64,000 bases of DNA from Saccharothrix algeriensis (lineage in GTDB: Bacteria > Actinomycetota > Actinomycetes > Mycobacteriales > Pseudonocardiaceae), in assembly GCF_016907655.1 (NCBI RefSeq), contig NZ_JAFBCL010000001.1:5304001-5368000 (forward strand). The letters run 5' to 3'. Below, in pieces: positions 27,672-35,800 of this stretch. Under the pieces are notes generated by a model that saw only the letters and a list, made by a program, of their open reading frames with translations, was not told where the DNA came from and did not search any database. The translations under genes and the position numbers were made by a program. Within the stretch, counting starts at the first letter, position 1. Each line of letters opens with the position of its first letter.

Positions 27672-30092
27672 GTGTCGAAATCGTACGGCCGGGATCGTGA
27701 GCGGGCTTCGGTTCTCCGCTTCCTGTCCGCGCCGGGTGGTCTGCTGGCCATCGACGGTCCGCCGTGCTCCGGGAAGACGCTCCTGCTGGGCGAGGCGGTC
27801 GACGCGGCCCGCGACCGGGGCTACGCGGTCGCCCTCGTGCCGGGTTCGCGGGTGGCCGGCTCGGCCGCCGTCGCCGAGGTCCTGGGCGCGCCGGCGGGCG
27901 CCCGCCCGCTGCTGGCCGTCGACCGCGCGCACGAGGACCCGGCCGCCCTGCTCGCCCTGCTGCCGCTGCTGCGCGCGCGCCGCGTCACCACGCTCGTCGC
28001 GCTGGGCGGCACGCGCGCCGACACCGGGGTCCGGCGCGCCCTGGGCCCCCACGACGAGGTCGTCGACCTCTGGCCGCTGGACGAGGGCGCGGTGCGGCGG
28101 ATGCTCGACGACCTGCTGGGCGTGCCGCCGGCCGCGGACCTGGACGCGCTGGCCGCGTCCGCCGCCGGCCACCCCGGGCTGGTCGCCGCGCTGGTGGCCG
28201 GCCTGCGCGAGGAGGGCCGGCTCGACCTGCGCGACGGCACGGCCCGCGTGCGCGGCGCCCGGCTGCCCCGCCGGGTGCGCGACCACGTGCGCGGGCAGGC
28301 GGGCCCGCTGTCCGCCGAGGCCACCCGCGTGCTGCGGGTGGCGGCGGTGATCGGCGAGTCGGCCCCGCTGCCGGAGGTCGCCGCGGCGCTGGGCGACACG
28401 CCCGCCGCGCTGCGGCCCGCCGTGGCCGAGCTGGCCGCGTCCGGCCTGGTGGCGTGCGCGGGCGAGCGGCTGGCGTTCGGCTCGGAGCTGGTGCGGCGGG
28501 CGGTGGTCGAGTCGGTCCCGCGGTTCGCGTCGCGCGCGCTGCGCGACGACGTGGCGGTGCTGCGCGCGGAGGGGCCGCCGGGGCAGGACCGGGGCGCGGA
28601 GGCCGTGCGCGCGGTGCGGGCGCTGGCGGCGGCCGGGCGGCTCCGCTCCGCCGTCGCGCTGGCCCGCGCCGGCCTGGACCGCGGGCTGCCCGCCGGGCAC
28701 GCCGCCGAGCTGCGCCTCGCGCTGACCGGGGTGCTGCTCGCGGTCGGCCGGCCCGCCGAGGCCGTGGCCGAGGCGCAGCAGACCACGTTCGCGCCGGACG
28801 TGCCGCGACCGCTGCGCCACCTGGCCGCCGCCGGGCGCCTGCTGGCGCTGCACCGCTCGACCGGCGACCGGGTGGGCGCGCACGCGATGTCCGTGCTCAC
28901 CGCGCGCGACCGGGCGGCCAGCGACGCGGACGTGGTGATGGCGGCGGCCGTGCGCTCGTGCCTGGAGTGGTCGGCGGGCCGGCTCGCCGAGGCCCTGTAC
29001 TGGGGCCGCGAGTCGACCCGCTGGGAGCTGGACCGGCCGACCGCGTGGTGGCAGTCGCACGCCGCGGTGGCGTTCGCGCTGAAGCTGTCCGCGCTGGGCG
29101 AGTTCGACCGGGCCGGGCGGCTGGTGAGCGGCGACGGGCCGGAGGCCGACGCGGCGCTGCCGGCGGGCGCGCCGGCAGCGCGGGCGATCGCCCGCGCCCG
29201 CGTGCTGGCGCAGGCGGGCGACCTGGTGCGGGCCCACGCCGCCGCGGCCGCCGGCCTGGGCCTGGCGCGCGACCGCGGCCTGCGCGTGCTCGTGCCGCCG
29301 GCGTCGACGGTGCTGGCGGTGGTGGCGCTGCTGCGGGGCGACGTGCGCGGGGCGGCCCGGCACGTGCGGTGCTGCGGCGACGGCGACCCGGTGGCCGACC
29401 TCGGGCAGCGGGACTGGGTGGAGCTGCTGCTGGCCCACGCCCAGGACGGCCCCGCGCGGGCGTCGGACCTGGCCCGCGAACGCCTGGCGGACCCGGCGCG
29501 CGCCCGCCGCGTGCTGGTCGGGGAGCCGGGCGCGGCGCCGTGGCTGGTGCGCCTGGCGCTGGCCGAGGGCGACGGCCCGCTGGCGCGGGCGGCGGCCGGC
29601 GCGGCGCGGGCCCTGGCGGAGGGCAACCCCGGCTACGCGGCGGTGTCGGCGGCGGCGAGCCACGCCCGCGCGCTGGTGGAGCGGGACGCGGGGGCGCTGC
29701 TGGCGGTCACCGGGCAGCACCGGCACCCGTGGGCGCGGGCGGGCGCGCACGAGGACTTGGCGCTGCTGCTGGCCGAGGAGGGCCGGGCGGAGGACGCCGA
29801 CGCGCACCTCGCGCGGGCGCTGCTGATCTTCGAGCGGATGGGCGCGGACGGCGAGGCGGCCCGCCTGCGCGCCCGGACCCCTCCCACCGGTCCCGCGCAG
29901 GACACCCCCGCCCATGACGGGGCCGCCGCGCCCGACGCCGCACCGGCCGGCGCCACCGCGCACGACGGCACCCCGCACGACGGCACTGGGCACGGCGGCA
30001 CCCCGCACGACGTCGCCCCGGCCGGCGCCATCCCGATCGGCAGGGACGAGCCGCCCCTCCCCACGCCGGAACGCGACACCGCGCGGACCTGA
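27672..30092 (+). CDS. MalT/LAL-like STAND ATPase without LuxR helix-turn-helix
   Basis: 806 aa. N-terminal P-loop IDGPPCSGKTLLLG (Walker A about 29-36); Walker B is weak (PLLAVDRAHED). A winged-helix-like segment (LSAEATRVLRVAAVIGESAP) is followed by roughly 450 residues of Ala-rich helical repeats like the TPR sensor of LAL regulators. The usual C-terminal LuxR DNA-binding domain is absent; the protein instead ends in a Pro/Ala/Thr tail with four xHDGT-type pentapeptides. Either the DNA-binding partner is separate or the protein signals differently. GTG 27672 is chosen from the promoter spacing and because it starts just ahead of the conserved SYGRDRERASVLRFL. Function inferred only as signal-transduction ATPase. 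Confidence 0.75.
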   Translation: MSKSYGRDRERASVLRFLSAPGGLLAIDGPPCSGKTLLLGEAVDAARDRGYAVALVPGSRVAGSAAVAEVLGAPAGARPLLAVDRAHEDPAALLALLPLLRARRVTTLVALGGTRADTGVRRALGPHDEVVDLWPLDEGAVRRMLDDLLGVPPAADLDALAASAAGHPGLVAALVAGLREEGRLDLRDGTARVRGARLPRRVRDHVRGQAGPLSAEATRVLRVAAVIGESAPLPEVAAALGDTPAALRPAVAELAASGLVACAGERLAFGSELVRRAVVESVPRFASRALRDDVAVLRAEGPPGQDRGAEAVRAVRALAAAGRLRSAVALARAGLDRGLPAGHAAELRLALTGVLLAVGRPAEAVAEAQQTTFAPDVPRPLRHLAAAGRLLALHRSTGDRVGAHAMSVLTARDRAASDADVVMAAAVRSCLEWSAGRLAEALYWGRESTRWELDRPTAWWQSHAAVAFALKLSALGEFDRAGRLVSGDGPEADAALPAGAPAARAIARARVLAQAGDLVRAHAAAAAGLGLARDRGLRVLVPPASTVLAVVALLRGDVRGAARHVRCCGDGDPVADLGQRDWVELLLAHAQDGPARASDLARERLADPARARRVLVGEPGAAPWLVRLALAEGDGPLARAAAGAARALAEGNPGYAAVSAAASHARALVERDAGALLAVTGQHRHPWARAGAHEDLALLLAEEGRAEDADAHLARALLIFERMGADGEAARLRARTPPTGPAQDTPAHDGAAAPDAAPAGATAHDGTPHDGTGHGGTPHDVAPAGAIPIGRDEPPLPTPERDTART
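29958..30017 (+). repeat. 15-bp tandem repeat in the ATPase tail
   Basis: Four in-frame 15-bp units at 29958, 29973, 29988 and 30003 encode AHDGT, PHDGT, GHGGT and PHDVA. Confidence 0.75.
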
Positions 30093-30205
30093 GGCGCCGC
30101 GCGGACCTGCCCCGGCCGCCGCCCGCGCCGAAGCACACCCGACCGCCCGCGCGCGCACCGCCCCGCCACCGGCCCCGAGCCACCCCGCCGTGAACCACCG
30201 GTCAC

Positions 30206-30353
30206 GAGCCGATCGGCCGCGAGCCGTCCTGCCACGAGCCGTCCTGCCGCGAACCGATCGGCCGCGAACCGATCGGCCACGAGCTACCGCCACGAGCCGC
30301 CCTGCCATGAGCCGCCCTGCCGCGAACCGACCGGCCGCGAACCGCCCCGCCGC
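30206..30353. repeat. 15-bp minisatellite, ten units
   Basis: Ten units of the type GA(A/G)CCGATCGGCCGC / GAGCCGTCCTGCCAC, nine of 15 bp and one of 13 bp (30281-30293), between the ATPase gene and the SDR gene. It begins 3 bp beyond the SDR stop, so a frameshift could append pentapeptide repeats to the SDR. Confidence 0.85.
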
Positions 30354-30356
30354 GGG

Positions 30357-31004
30357 TCAGGCCGACCGCGGCCGGGGCACCGCCGGCCCCGCGAACGCGT
30401 CGGCGAGCAGGAAGCGCACCTCGTCCACCACCCGGTCCGCGTCGTCGGACGTGACCACCGCGCAGTGCACCCCCCGCGACGCCACCTCCAGGGCCAGGCA
30501 CTCGGTGTAGGCGACGGCGGCGGCGCGGGAGGCCGCGTGCGCGACCACGTTCGACCGGGGCACGGCGGCGGTGGGCGGTGCGACCGTCACGATCGTCCCG
30601 CGCTCCCGCACCACCATCCGCGCGGCCACCGCCCGCGAGACGTGGAAGACGCCGTCCGCGTTCACCGCGAAGCTGTGCGCCCAGTCCTCGTCGGTCAGCG
30701 ACAGCGGCGGGCCGGGCCGCAGCTCGCCCGCCGTCGCCACCAGCGCGTCCACCGGCCCGAACTCGCGCTCCACCTGGTCGACCAGCGCGTCCACGGCGGC
30801 GCTGGAGGTCACGTCGACCTGCCTGCCCGCGATCCGCAGCCCCTCGCCCTGCCACCGCTCGACCAGCGCGGCCAGCCGCGCCCCGTCGCCGTCCACGACC
30901 GCGACCAGCGGGCCCTGCCGCGCGAGCCACCCCACCACCGCGCGGCCCAGCGGCGTGCAGGCCCCGGTGACCAGCGCGATACCGCGCCCTGAACAGACGT
31001 TCAT
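30357..31004 (-). CDS. SDR-family protein, EntA-like, with replaced catalytic residues
   Basis: 215 aa, short-chain dehydrogenase fold most like 2,3-dihydro-2,3-dihydroxybenzoate dehydrogenase (EntA). The cofactor loop reads TGACTPLGRA, with Pro replacing the middle glycine of TGxxxGxG. The catalytic Ser position is Pro (IVTVAPPTAAVPR against EntA IVTVASDAAHTPR), the catalytic Tyr is His and the Lys is Arg (AHAASR against AYGASK). The NNAG-equivalent is ATAG. It is therefore probably not a standard oxidoreductase, though the fold is intact. ATG 31004 has GGGGAG upstream. Divergent from rpe; no siderophore genes nearby. Confidence 0.8.
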   Translation of the reverse strand: MNVCSGRGIALVTGACTPLGRAVVGWLARQGPLVAVVDGDGARLAALVERWQGEGLRIAGRQVDVTSSAAVDALVDQVEREFGPVDALVATAGELRPGPPLSLTDEDWAHSFAVNADGVFHVSRAVAARMVVRERGTIVTVAPPTAAVPRSNVVAHAASRAAAVAYTECLALEVASRGVHCAVVTSDDADRVVDEVRFLLADAFAGPAVPRPRSA

Positions 31005-31146
31005 CCCCAGCGCTCCCCAGTTCTGCCCGTGACGAACTGCAGACGAACGTAATCGCCGGGAGGCCCGTTGGGGAACCGCTCGCGGGGCAGCCGGGCGCAA
31101 CGGCGGTCGTACGGCTCCCCGGTGGGTCGGACGAACGGCGGAACCC

Positions 31147-31152
31147 TAGACT
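31147..31152 (+). promoter_or_regulatory. -10 box (TAGACT) for leaderless rpe
   Basis: TAGACT ends 8 nt before the rpe GTG at 31161, and there is no Shine-Dalgarno, pointing to a leaderless transcript for the rpe-rib operon. Confidence 0.5.
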
Positions 31153-31160
31153 CAACGGCC

Positions 31161-31826
31161 GTGGTCCACCAGCCGATGATCGCCCCGAGCATCCTGTCCG
31201 CCGACTTCGCCCGCCTCGCCGAGGAGGCCGCCGCCGTGCCCGGCGCGGACTGGCTGCACGTGGACGTCATGGACGCGCACTTCGTGCCCAACCTGACCAT
31301 CGGCCTGCCGGTGGTGAAGTCGCTGCTCCGGGCCACCGACACCCCGCTGGACTGCCACCTGATGATCGAGGACCCGGACCGCTGGGCCGTCGGCTACGCG
31401 GAGGCCGGCGCGCACAACGTGACGGTGCACGTCGAGGCCGCCGCCGATCCCGTCCGGATCGCCAAGGACCTGCGCGCGGCGGGCGCGAGGGCCGGGCTGT
31501 CGCTCAAGCCGGGCACGCCCATCGAGCCCCACGTCGACGTGCTCAAGCACTACGACACGCTGCTGGTGATGTCGGTCGAGCCGGGCTTCGGCGGGCAGGA
31601 GTTCATGGCCGACGTATTGGACAAGGTCCGCACGGCCCGCCGCCTGGTCGACACCGGGCACCTGACGCTGCTGGTGGAGATCGACGGCGGCATCAACGCC
31701 GACACCGTCGAGCAGGCCGCCGAGGCCGGGGTGGACTGCTTCGTCGCCGGGTCCGCGATCTACGCCGCCGACGACCCGGCCCGAGCCCTGGAGAACCTGC
31801 GCGCGCAGGCGTCCCGCGCGCGGTGA
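31161..31826 (+). CDS. rpe: Ribulose-phosphate 3-epimerase
   Basis: Interconverts ribulose-5-P and xylulose-5-P. 221 aa TIM barrel. Signature motifs: IAPSILSADFARL, HVDVMDAHFVPNLTIG with metal ligands, HLMIEDP, and the phosphate-binding EIDGGIN plus VAGSAIY. GTG at 31161 is chosen by the -10 box 8 nt upstream; ATG 31176 is possible but would clip the first strand. Heads the rib operon: its product ribulose-5-P is also the substrate of RibB. Overlaps ribD by 4 bp. Confidence 0.96.
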   Translation: MVHQPMIAPSILSADFARLAEEAAAVPGADWLHVDVMDAHFVPNLTIGLPVVKSLLRATDTPLDCHLMIEDPDRWAVGYAEAGAHNVTVHVEAAADPVRIAKDLRAAGARAGLSLKPGTPIEPHVDVLKHYDTLLVMSVEPGFGGQEFMADVLDKVRTARRLVDTGHLTLLVEIDGGINADTVEQAAEAGVDCFVAGSAIYAADDPARALENLRAQASRAR

Positions 31827-32848
31827 ACGCCGCAGGCAGGGCGCCGGACGGGTCCGCCGTCGCCGAGGCGATGGCCCTGGCCGTCCGGGCCGGCGCGGGC
31901 GTCCACGGCACGACCAGCCCCAACCCGCCCGTGGGCGCCGTGGTCCTGTCCGCGGCCGGCGAGGTGGTCGGCGTGGGCGCGACCCGGCCGCCGGGCCAGG
32001 CGCACGCCGAGGTCGTGGCGCTGGCCGAGGCGGGCCCGCGGGCCCGCGGCGGCACCGCCGTGGTCACCCTGGAGCCCTGCGCCCACCACGGCCGCACCCC
32101 GCCGTGCGCCCTGGCCCTGGTCGAGGCCGGAATCGCCCGCGTCGTCTACGCCCACGCCGACCCGAACCCGGAGGCCGCCGGGGGAGCCGGGGCGCTGCGC
32201 GCCGCCGGGGTCCGCGTCGAGCACCTGCCCACGCACGTCGAGCCGCTGCGGGCCTGGCTGCACCGCGCCCGCACCGGCCGCCCGCACGTCACGTGGAAGT
32301 ACGCCGCGTCCCTGGACGGCCGCACCGCCGCGCAGGACGGCACCAGCCGGTGGATCAGCTCCGCGGAGGCCCGCGCCGAGGTCCACGCGCTGCGCACCAC
32401 CGCGGACGCGATCGTGGTCGGCACCGGCACCGTGCGCGCGGACGACCCCCGGCTGACCGCGCGGGGAACAGGCGTGACCCGCCAGCCGTTGCGAGTGGTC
32501 GTGGGCACCGGTGAGCTGCCGCCGCACGCGCGCGTCCTGGACGACGAGGCGGAGACGCTGCACGTCCGCACGCACGACCCCGACGTGGTGCTGGCCGAGC
32601 TGGCCCGGCGCGGTGTGGTCGACGTGCTGCTGGAGGGCGGGCCTACGCTGGCGGGTGCGTTCGCGCGGGCGGGCCGGGTCGACCGGGTGCTCGCCTACGT
32701 GGCGCCGAAGCTGCTGGGCGGCGGACCGCCGGTCCTGCGCGACGCGGGGGTGTCGACCATCACCGGGGCAGTGGGGTTGGTCGTGGAGCAGGTCAGTATG
32801 TGCGGACCGGACGTGCGGATCTCCGCGGTGCCGGCGTCGGCGCGTTAG
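31823..32848 (+). CDS. ribD: Bifunctional riboflavin deaminase/reductase RibD
   Basis: Second and third steps of riboflavin synthesis. 341 aa. N-terminal cytidine-deaminase-like domain with the zinc site H61-A-E63 and EPCAHHGRTPPC (C86, C95). The C-terminal reductase domain begins near residue 145 (THVTWKYAASLDGR-type motif reading HVTWKYAASLDGRTA) and contains GTGTVRADDPRLTAR and DVLLEGGPTLAGAF. GTG start overlaps the rpe stop by 4 bp. Confidence 0.97.
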   Translation: MNAAGRAPDGSAVAEAMALAVRAGAGVHGTTSPNPPVGAVVLSAAGEVVGVGATRPPGQAHAEVVALAEAGPRARGGTAVVTLEPCAHHGRTPPCALALVEAGIARVVYAHADPNPEAAGGAGALRAAGVRVEHLPTHVEPLRAWLHRARTGRPHVTWKYAASLDGRTAAQDGTSRWISSAEARAEVHALRTTADAIVVGTGTVRADDPRLTARGTGVTRQPLRVVVGTGELPPHARVLDDEAETLHVRTHDPDVVLAELARRGVVDVLLEGGPTLAGAFARAGRVDRVLAYVAPKLLGGGPPVLRDAGVSTITGAVGLVVEQVSMCGPDVRISAVPASAR

Positions 32849-32858
32849 AGGAGGAACG

Positions 32859-33479
32859 GTGTTCACCGGGATCGTCGAGGAGTTGGGTGAGGTCGTCGCG
32901 ACGACCGACCTGCCGGACGCGGCGCGCGTCACAATCGCGGGACGGCTGGTGACCAGCGACGCCGGGCACGGCGATTCCATCGCGGTGAACGGCGTCTGCC
33001 TCACCGTCGTGGACGTCGCCGACGGGGCGTTCACCGCCGACGTCATGCGCGAGACGCTGGTGCGCAGCAGCCTGGCCAAGGTCGCGCCGGGCGACAAGGT
33101 CAACCTGGAGCGCGCCGCCGCCGTGGGGCAGCGGCTGGGCGGCCACATCGTGCAGGGCCACGTGGACGGGACGGGCGCGGTGCTGGCCCGCGAGAAGGCC
33201 GAGCACTGGGAGGTCGTCCACATCGGACTGCCGCCGGGCCTGAGCCGGTACGTGGTGGAGAAGGGCTCGATCACCGTGGACGGCGTGTCGCTGACCGTCG
33301 TGGCGGTGACCGAGGACCGGTTCAGCGTCAGCCTCATCCCCACGACCCTGGAGCTGACCACGCTCGGCCGGCGCGGCCCCGGCGACCTGGTCAACCTGGA
33401 GGTCGACGTGCTCGCGAAGTACGTCGAGCGGCTCGCGCTGCCGCACCTGCGCGCCGCGGGCGCGGAGGGATCGCTGTGA
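32859..33479 (+). CDS. ribE: Riboflavin synthase alpha chain
   Basis: Dismutates two lumazine molecules to riboflavin. 206 aa made of two homologous barrels, each with the lumazine-binding pattern: FTGIVEELG / SIAVNGVCLTV and HIVQGHVDGTG / SITVDGVSLTVV. GTG start preceded by GAGGAGGAAC. The 3' end overlaps ribBA by 4 bp. Often called ribC in mycobacterial annotation. Confidence 0.97.
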   Translation: MFTGIVEELGEVVATTDLPDAARVTIAGRLVTSDAGHGDSIAVNGVCLTVVDVADGAFTADVMRETLVRSSLAKVAPGDKVNLERAAAVGQRLGGHIVQGHVDGTGAVLAREKAEHWEVVHIGLPPGLSRYVVEKGSITVDGVSLTVVAVTEDRFSVSLIPTTLELTTLGRRGPGDLVNLEVDVLAKYVERLALPHLRAAGAEGSL

Positions 33480-34750
33480 AGGACTTCGCCGACATCGAGC
33501 GGGCGATCGCCGACGTCGCCGCCGGCCGCCCGGTGGTCGTGGTGGACGACGAGGACCGGGAGAACGAGGGCGACCTCATCTTCGCCGCCGAGAAGGCCAC
33601 GCCGGAGCTGCTGGCGTTCATGGTGCGCTACACCTCGGGCTACGTGTGCGTGGCGCTGACCGAGGCCGACTGCGCCCGGCTCGACCTGCCGCCGATGTAC
33701 CACACCAACCAGGACCAGCGCGGCACCGCGTACACGGTGACCGTGGACGCGCGCGAGGGCGTGACGACCGGCATCTCGGCCGCCGACCGCGCGCGCACCA
33801 TGCGGCTGCTGGCCGACCCGTCGTCGGACGCGAAGGACTTCACCCGCCCCGGCCACGTGGTGCCGCTGCGCGCGCGCGACGGCGGGGTGCTGCGCCGGCC
33901 CGGGCACACCGAGGCCGCGGTCGACCTGTCGCGGCTGGCGGGCCTCGCCCCGGCCGGCGTCCTGTGCGAGATCGTGTCGCAGAAGGACGAGGGCGACATG
34001 GCGCGGCGCGACGAGCTGGAGGTGTTCGCCGCCGACCACGACCTCGCGCTGATCACCATCGCCGACCTGATCGCCTACCGGCGGCGGGTGGAGACGCAGG
34101 TCGTGCGGGTCGCCGAGGCGCGCATCCCGACCGCGCACGGCACGTTCACCGCGGTCGGCTACGACTCGAAGCTCGACGGCGTCGAGCACGTGGCGCTCGT
34201 GTGCGGCGAGATCGGCGACGGCGAGGACGTGCTGGTCCGCGTGCACTCGGAGTGCCTGACCGGCGACGTGTTCGGCTCGCTGCGCTGCGACTGCGGGCCG
34301 CAGCTGGACGCCGCCCTGGAGGCGGTCGCGGCGCAGGGGCGCGGCGTCGTGCTCTACATGCGCGGGCACGAGGGGCGCGGCATCGGGCTGATGCACAAGC
34401 TGCAGGCGTACCAGTTGCAGGACCACGGCGCGGACACCGTGGACGCGAACCTGGCGCTGGGCGTGCCGGCGGACGCCCGCGACTACGGCACGGGCGCGCA
34501 GATCCTGGGCGAGCTGGGCATCAGGTCCATGCGGCTGCTCACCAACAACCCGGCCAAGCGGGTCGGCCTGGAGGGCTACGGGCTGACCGTCCTGGACCGC
34601 GTGCCGCTGCCCGTCTCGCCGAACCCGGAGAACCTGCGCTACCTGCGCACGAAGCGGGACCGGATGGGGCACGAGCTGCACCAGCTGGAGCAGTACGAGG
34701 CGCTGGGCCAGGGCGGCGCGGTCGTCAGCACGACGGAGGGCGTGGAATGA
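33476..34750 (+). CDS. ribBA: DHBP synthase / GTP cyclohydrolase II (RibBA)
   Basis: Makes 3,4-dihydroxy-2-butanone-4-P from ribulose-5-P and opens GTP. 424 aa. The N-terminal RibB domain has the acidic motif DDEDRENEGDL (about 24-34) and GISAADRARTM. The C-terminal RibA domain has zinc cysteines in SECLTGDVFGSLRCDCG and the catalytic YMRGHEGRGIGL. Both domains look active. GTG overlaps the ribE stop, and the stop overlaps the ribH ATG. Confidence 0.97.
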   Translation: MKDFADIERAIADVAAGRPVVVVDDEDRENEGDLIFAAEKATPELLAFMVRYTSGYVCVALTEADCARLDLPPMYHTNQDQRGTAYTVTVDAREGVTTGISAADRARTMRLLADPSSDAKDFTRPGHVVPLRARDGGVLRRPGHTEAAVDLSRLAGLAPAGVLCEIVSQKDEGDMARRDELEVFAADHDLALITIADLIAYRRRVETQVVRVAEARIPTAHGTFTAVGYDSKLDGVEHVALVCGEIGDGEDVLVRVHSECLTGDVFGSLRCDCGPQLDAALEAVAAQGRGVVLYMRGHEGRGIGLMHKLQAYQLQDHGADTVDANLALGVPADARDYGTGAQILGELGIRSMRLLTNNPAKRVGLEGYGLTVLDRVPLPVSPNPENLRYLRTKRDRMGHELHQLEQYEALGQGGAVVSTTEGVE

Positions 34751-35226
34751 GCGGCGAAGGCCGACCGGGGTCGGCGGTACCGGACGCGGCGGGCGTGCGC
34801 CTGGCCGTGGTGGCGACCCGGTGGCACGAGAGGATCACCTCCCGGCTGGTGGAGCGGGCGCTGGAGGCCGCGGCGCGGGCCGGCGCCGGGTCGCCGACGG
34901 TGGCGCGGGTCGCCGGCGCGATCGAGCTGCCGGTCGTGGCGCAGGAGCTGGCGCGCACGCACGACGCCGTCGTGGCGCTGGGCGTGGTCGTCCGGGGCGG
35001 GACGCCGCACTTCGAGTACGTGTGCGACGCGGTGACGGCGGGCCTGACGCGCGTCGCGCTGGACAGCGCCACCCCGGTCGGCAACGGCGTGCTGACCTGC
35101 GACACCGAGGAGCAGGCGCTGGCCCGCGCCGGGTTCGAGGACTCGGTGGAGGACAAGGGCTTCGAGGCCGTGGTGGCGGCGCTGGACACCGCGCTGGTGC
35201 TGCGGTCCCTGCGAGCGGCGTCGTGA
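34747..35226 (+). CDS. ribH: 6,7-dimethyl-8-ribityllumazine synthase
   Basis: Condenses the RibD and RibB products. 159 aa. Motifs VVATRWHERITSRLVERAL, GAIELPVVAQELA and VVRGGTPHFEYVC with catalytic H88 are intact. ATG 34747 overlaps the ribBA stop; followed by a 4-bp overlap into the PH-domain gene. Confidence 0.97.
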   Translation: MSGEGRPGSAVPDAAGVRLAVVATRWHERITSRLVERALEAAARAGAGSPTVARVAGAIELPVVAQELARTHDAVVALGVVVRGGTPHFEYVCDAVTAGLTRVALDSATPVGNGVLTCDTEEQALARAGFEDSVEDKGFEAVVAALDTALVLRSLRAAS

Positions 35227-35660
35227 TCGCGGTGGCCGTCGAGTTCCGCCCCCGCCGCATCCGCGCCGTCGCGGTCGTCTGCGCGGTGTTCCTCGTCGTG
35301 GTGTTCGCCGTGGTCGGGTGGCTGCTGGGCGACACGCCGACCGGTGTGATCTTCCGGACCTCCGACCAGGTGGCGATGGTCCTGCTGGGCGTGCTGCTGG
35401 CGGCCGGCGTGCTGCTGCTGGCCCGGCCGCGGGTGCGGGCCGACGAGCGGGGCGTCGAGGTGCGCAACGTCGTCACCGCGCGCCGCTTCGAGTGGGACGA
35501 GGTGCTGGCGGTGTCGTTCCCGGACGGCGCCTCGTGGGCGCGCCTGGAGCTGCCGGAGGACGAGTACGTGTCGATCATGGCCGTGCAGGCGGTGGACCGC
35601 GACCACGCGGTCGCGGCCGTGCGGGCGCTGCGCGAGCTGCACCGGGCCGCCACGCGCTGA
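35223..35660 (+). CDS. Membrane PH-domain protein at the end of the rib operon
   Basis: 145 aa. Two membrane helices (AVAVVCAVFLVVVFAVVGWLL and QVAMVLLGVLLAAGVLLLA) are followed by a roughly 80-residue bacterial PH-like domain (RADERGVEVRNVVTARRFEWDEV). GTG overlaps the ribH stop. It corresponds in position to M. tuberculosis Rv1417. Coupled to riboflavin genes but with no proven role. Together with the pyr-operon PH protein this is the second membrane PH-like protein ending or interrupting a nucleotide/cofactor operon in the window. Confidence 0.85.
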   Translation: MIAVAVEFRPRRIRAVAVVCAVFLVVVFAVVGWLLGDTPTGVIFRTSDQVAMVLLGVLLAAGVLLLARPRVRADERGVEVRNVVTARRFEWDEVLAVSFPDGASWARLELPEDEYVSIMAVQAVDRDHAVAAVRALRELHRAATR

Positions 35661-35800
35661 CCGGGTGGTCCGGCCCCCGCCTCCGCGTGGGTCGGGCACA
35701 CCTCGGCCCCGGGAGCGCGCCGACGCGCGCCCGGCGTTGACCGGGCGGTTCGCGGTGGCCGCGCGCGTCGGCCCGTCCCGCGGTCAGTCCCGTCCCGCGG

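Noticed and set aside
31005..31160. FMN riboswitch upstream of the rib operon
   Set aside because: No AGGGKGAAAT-type core in the spacer, and the -10 box sits 8 nt from rpe so there is no leader.
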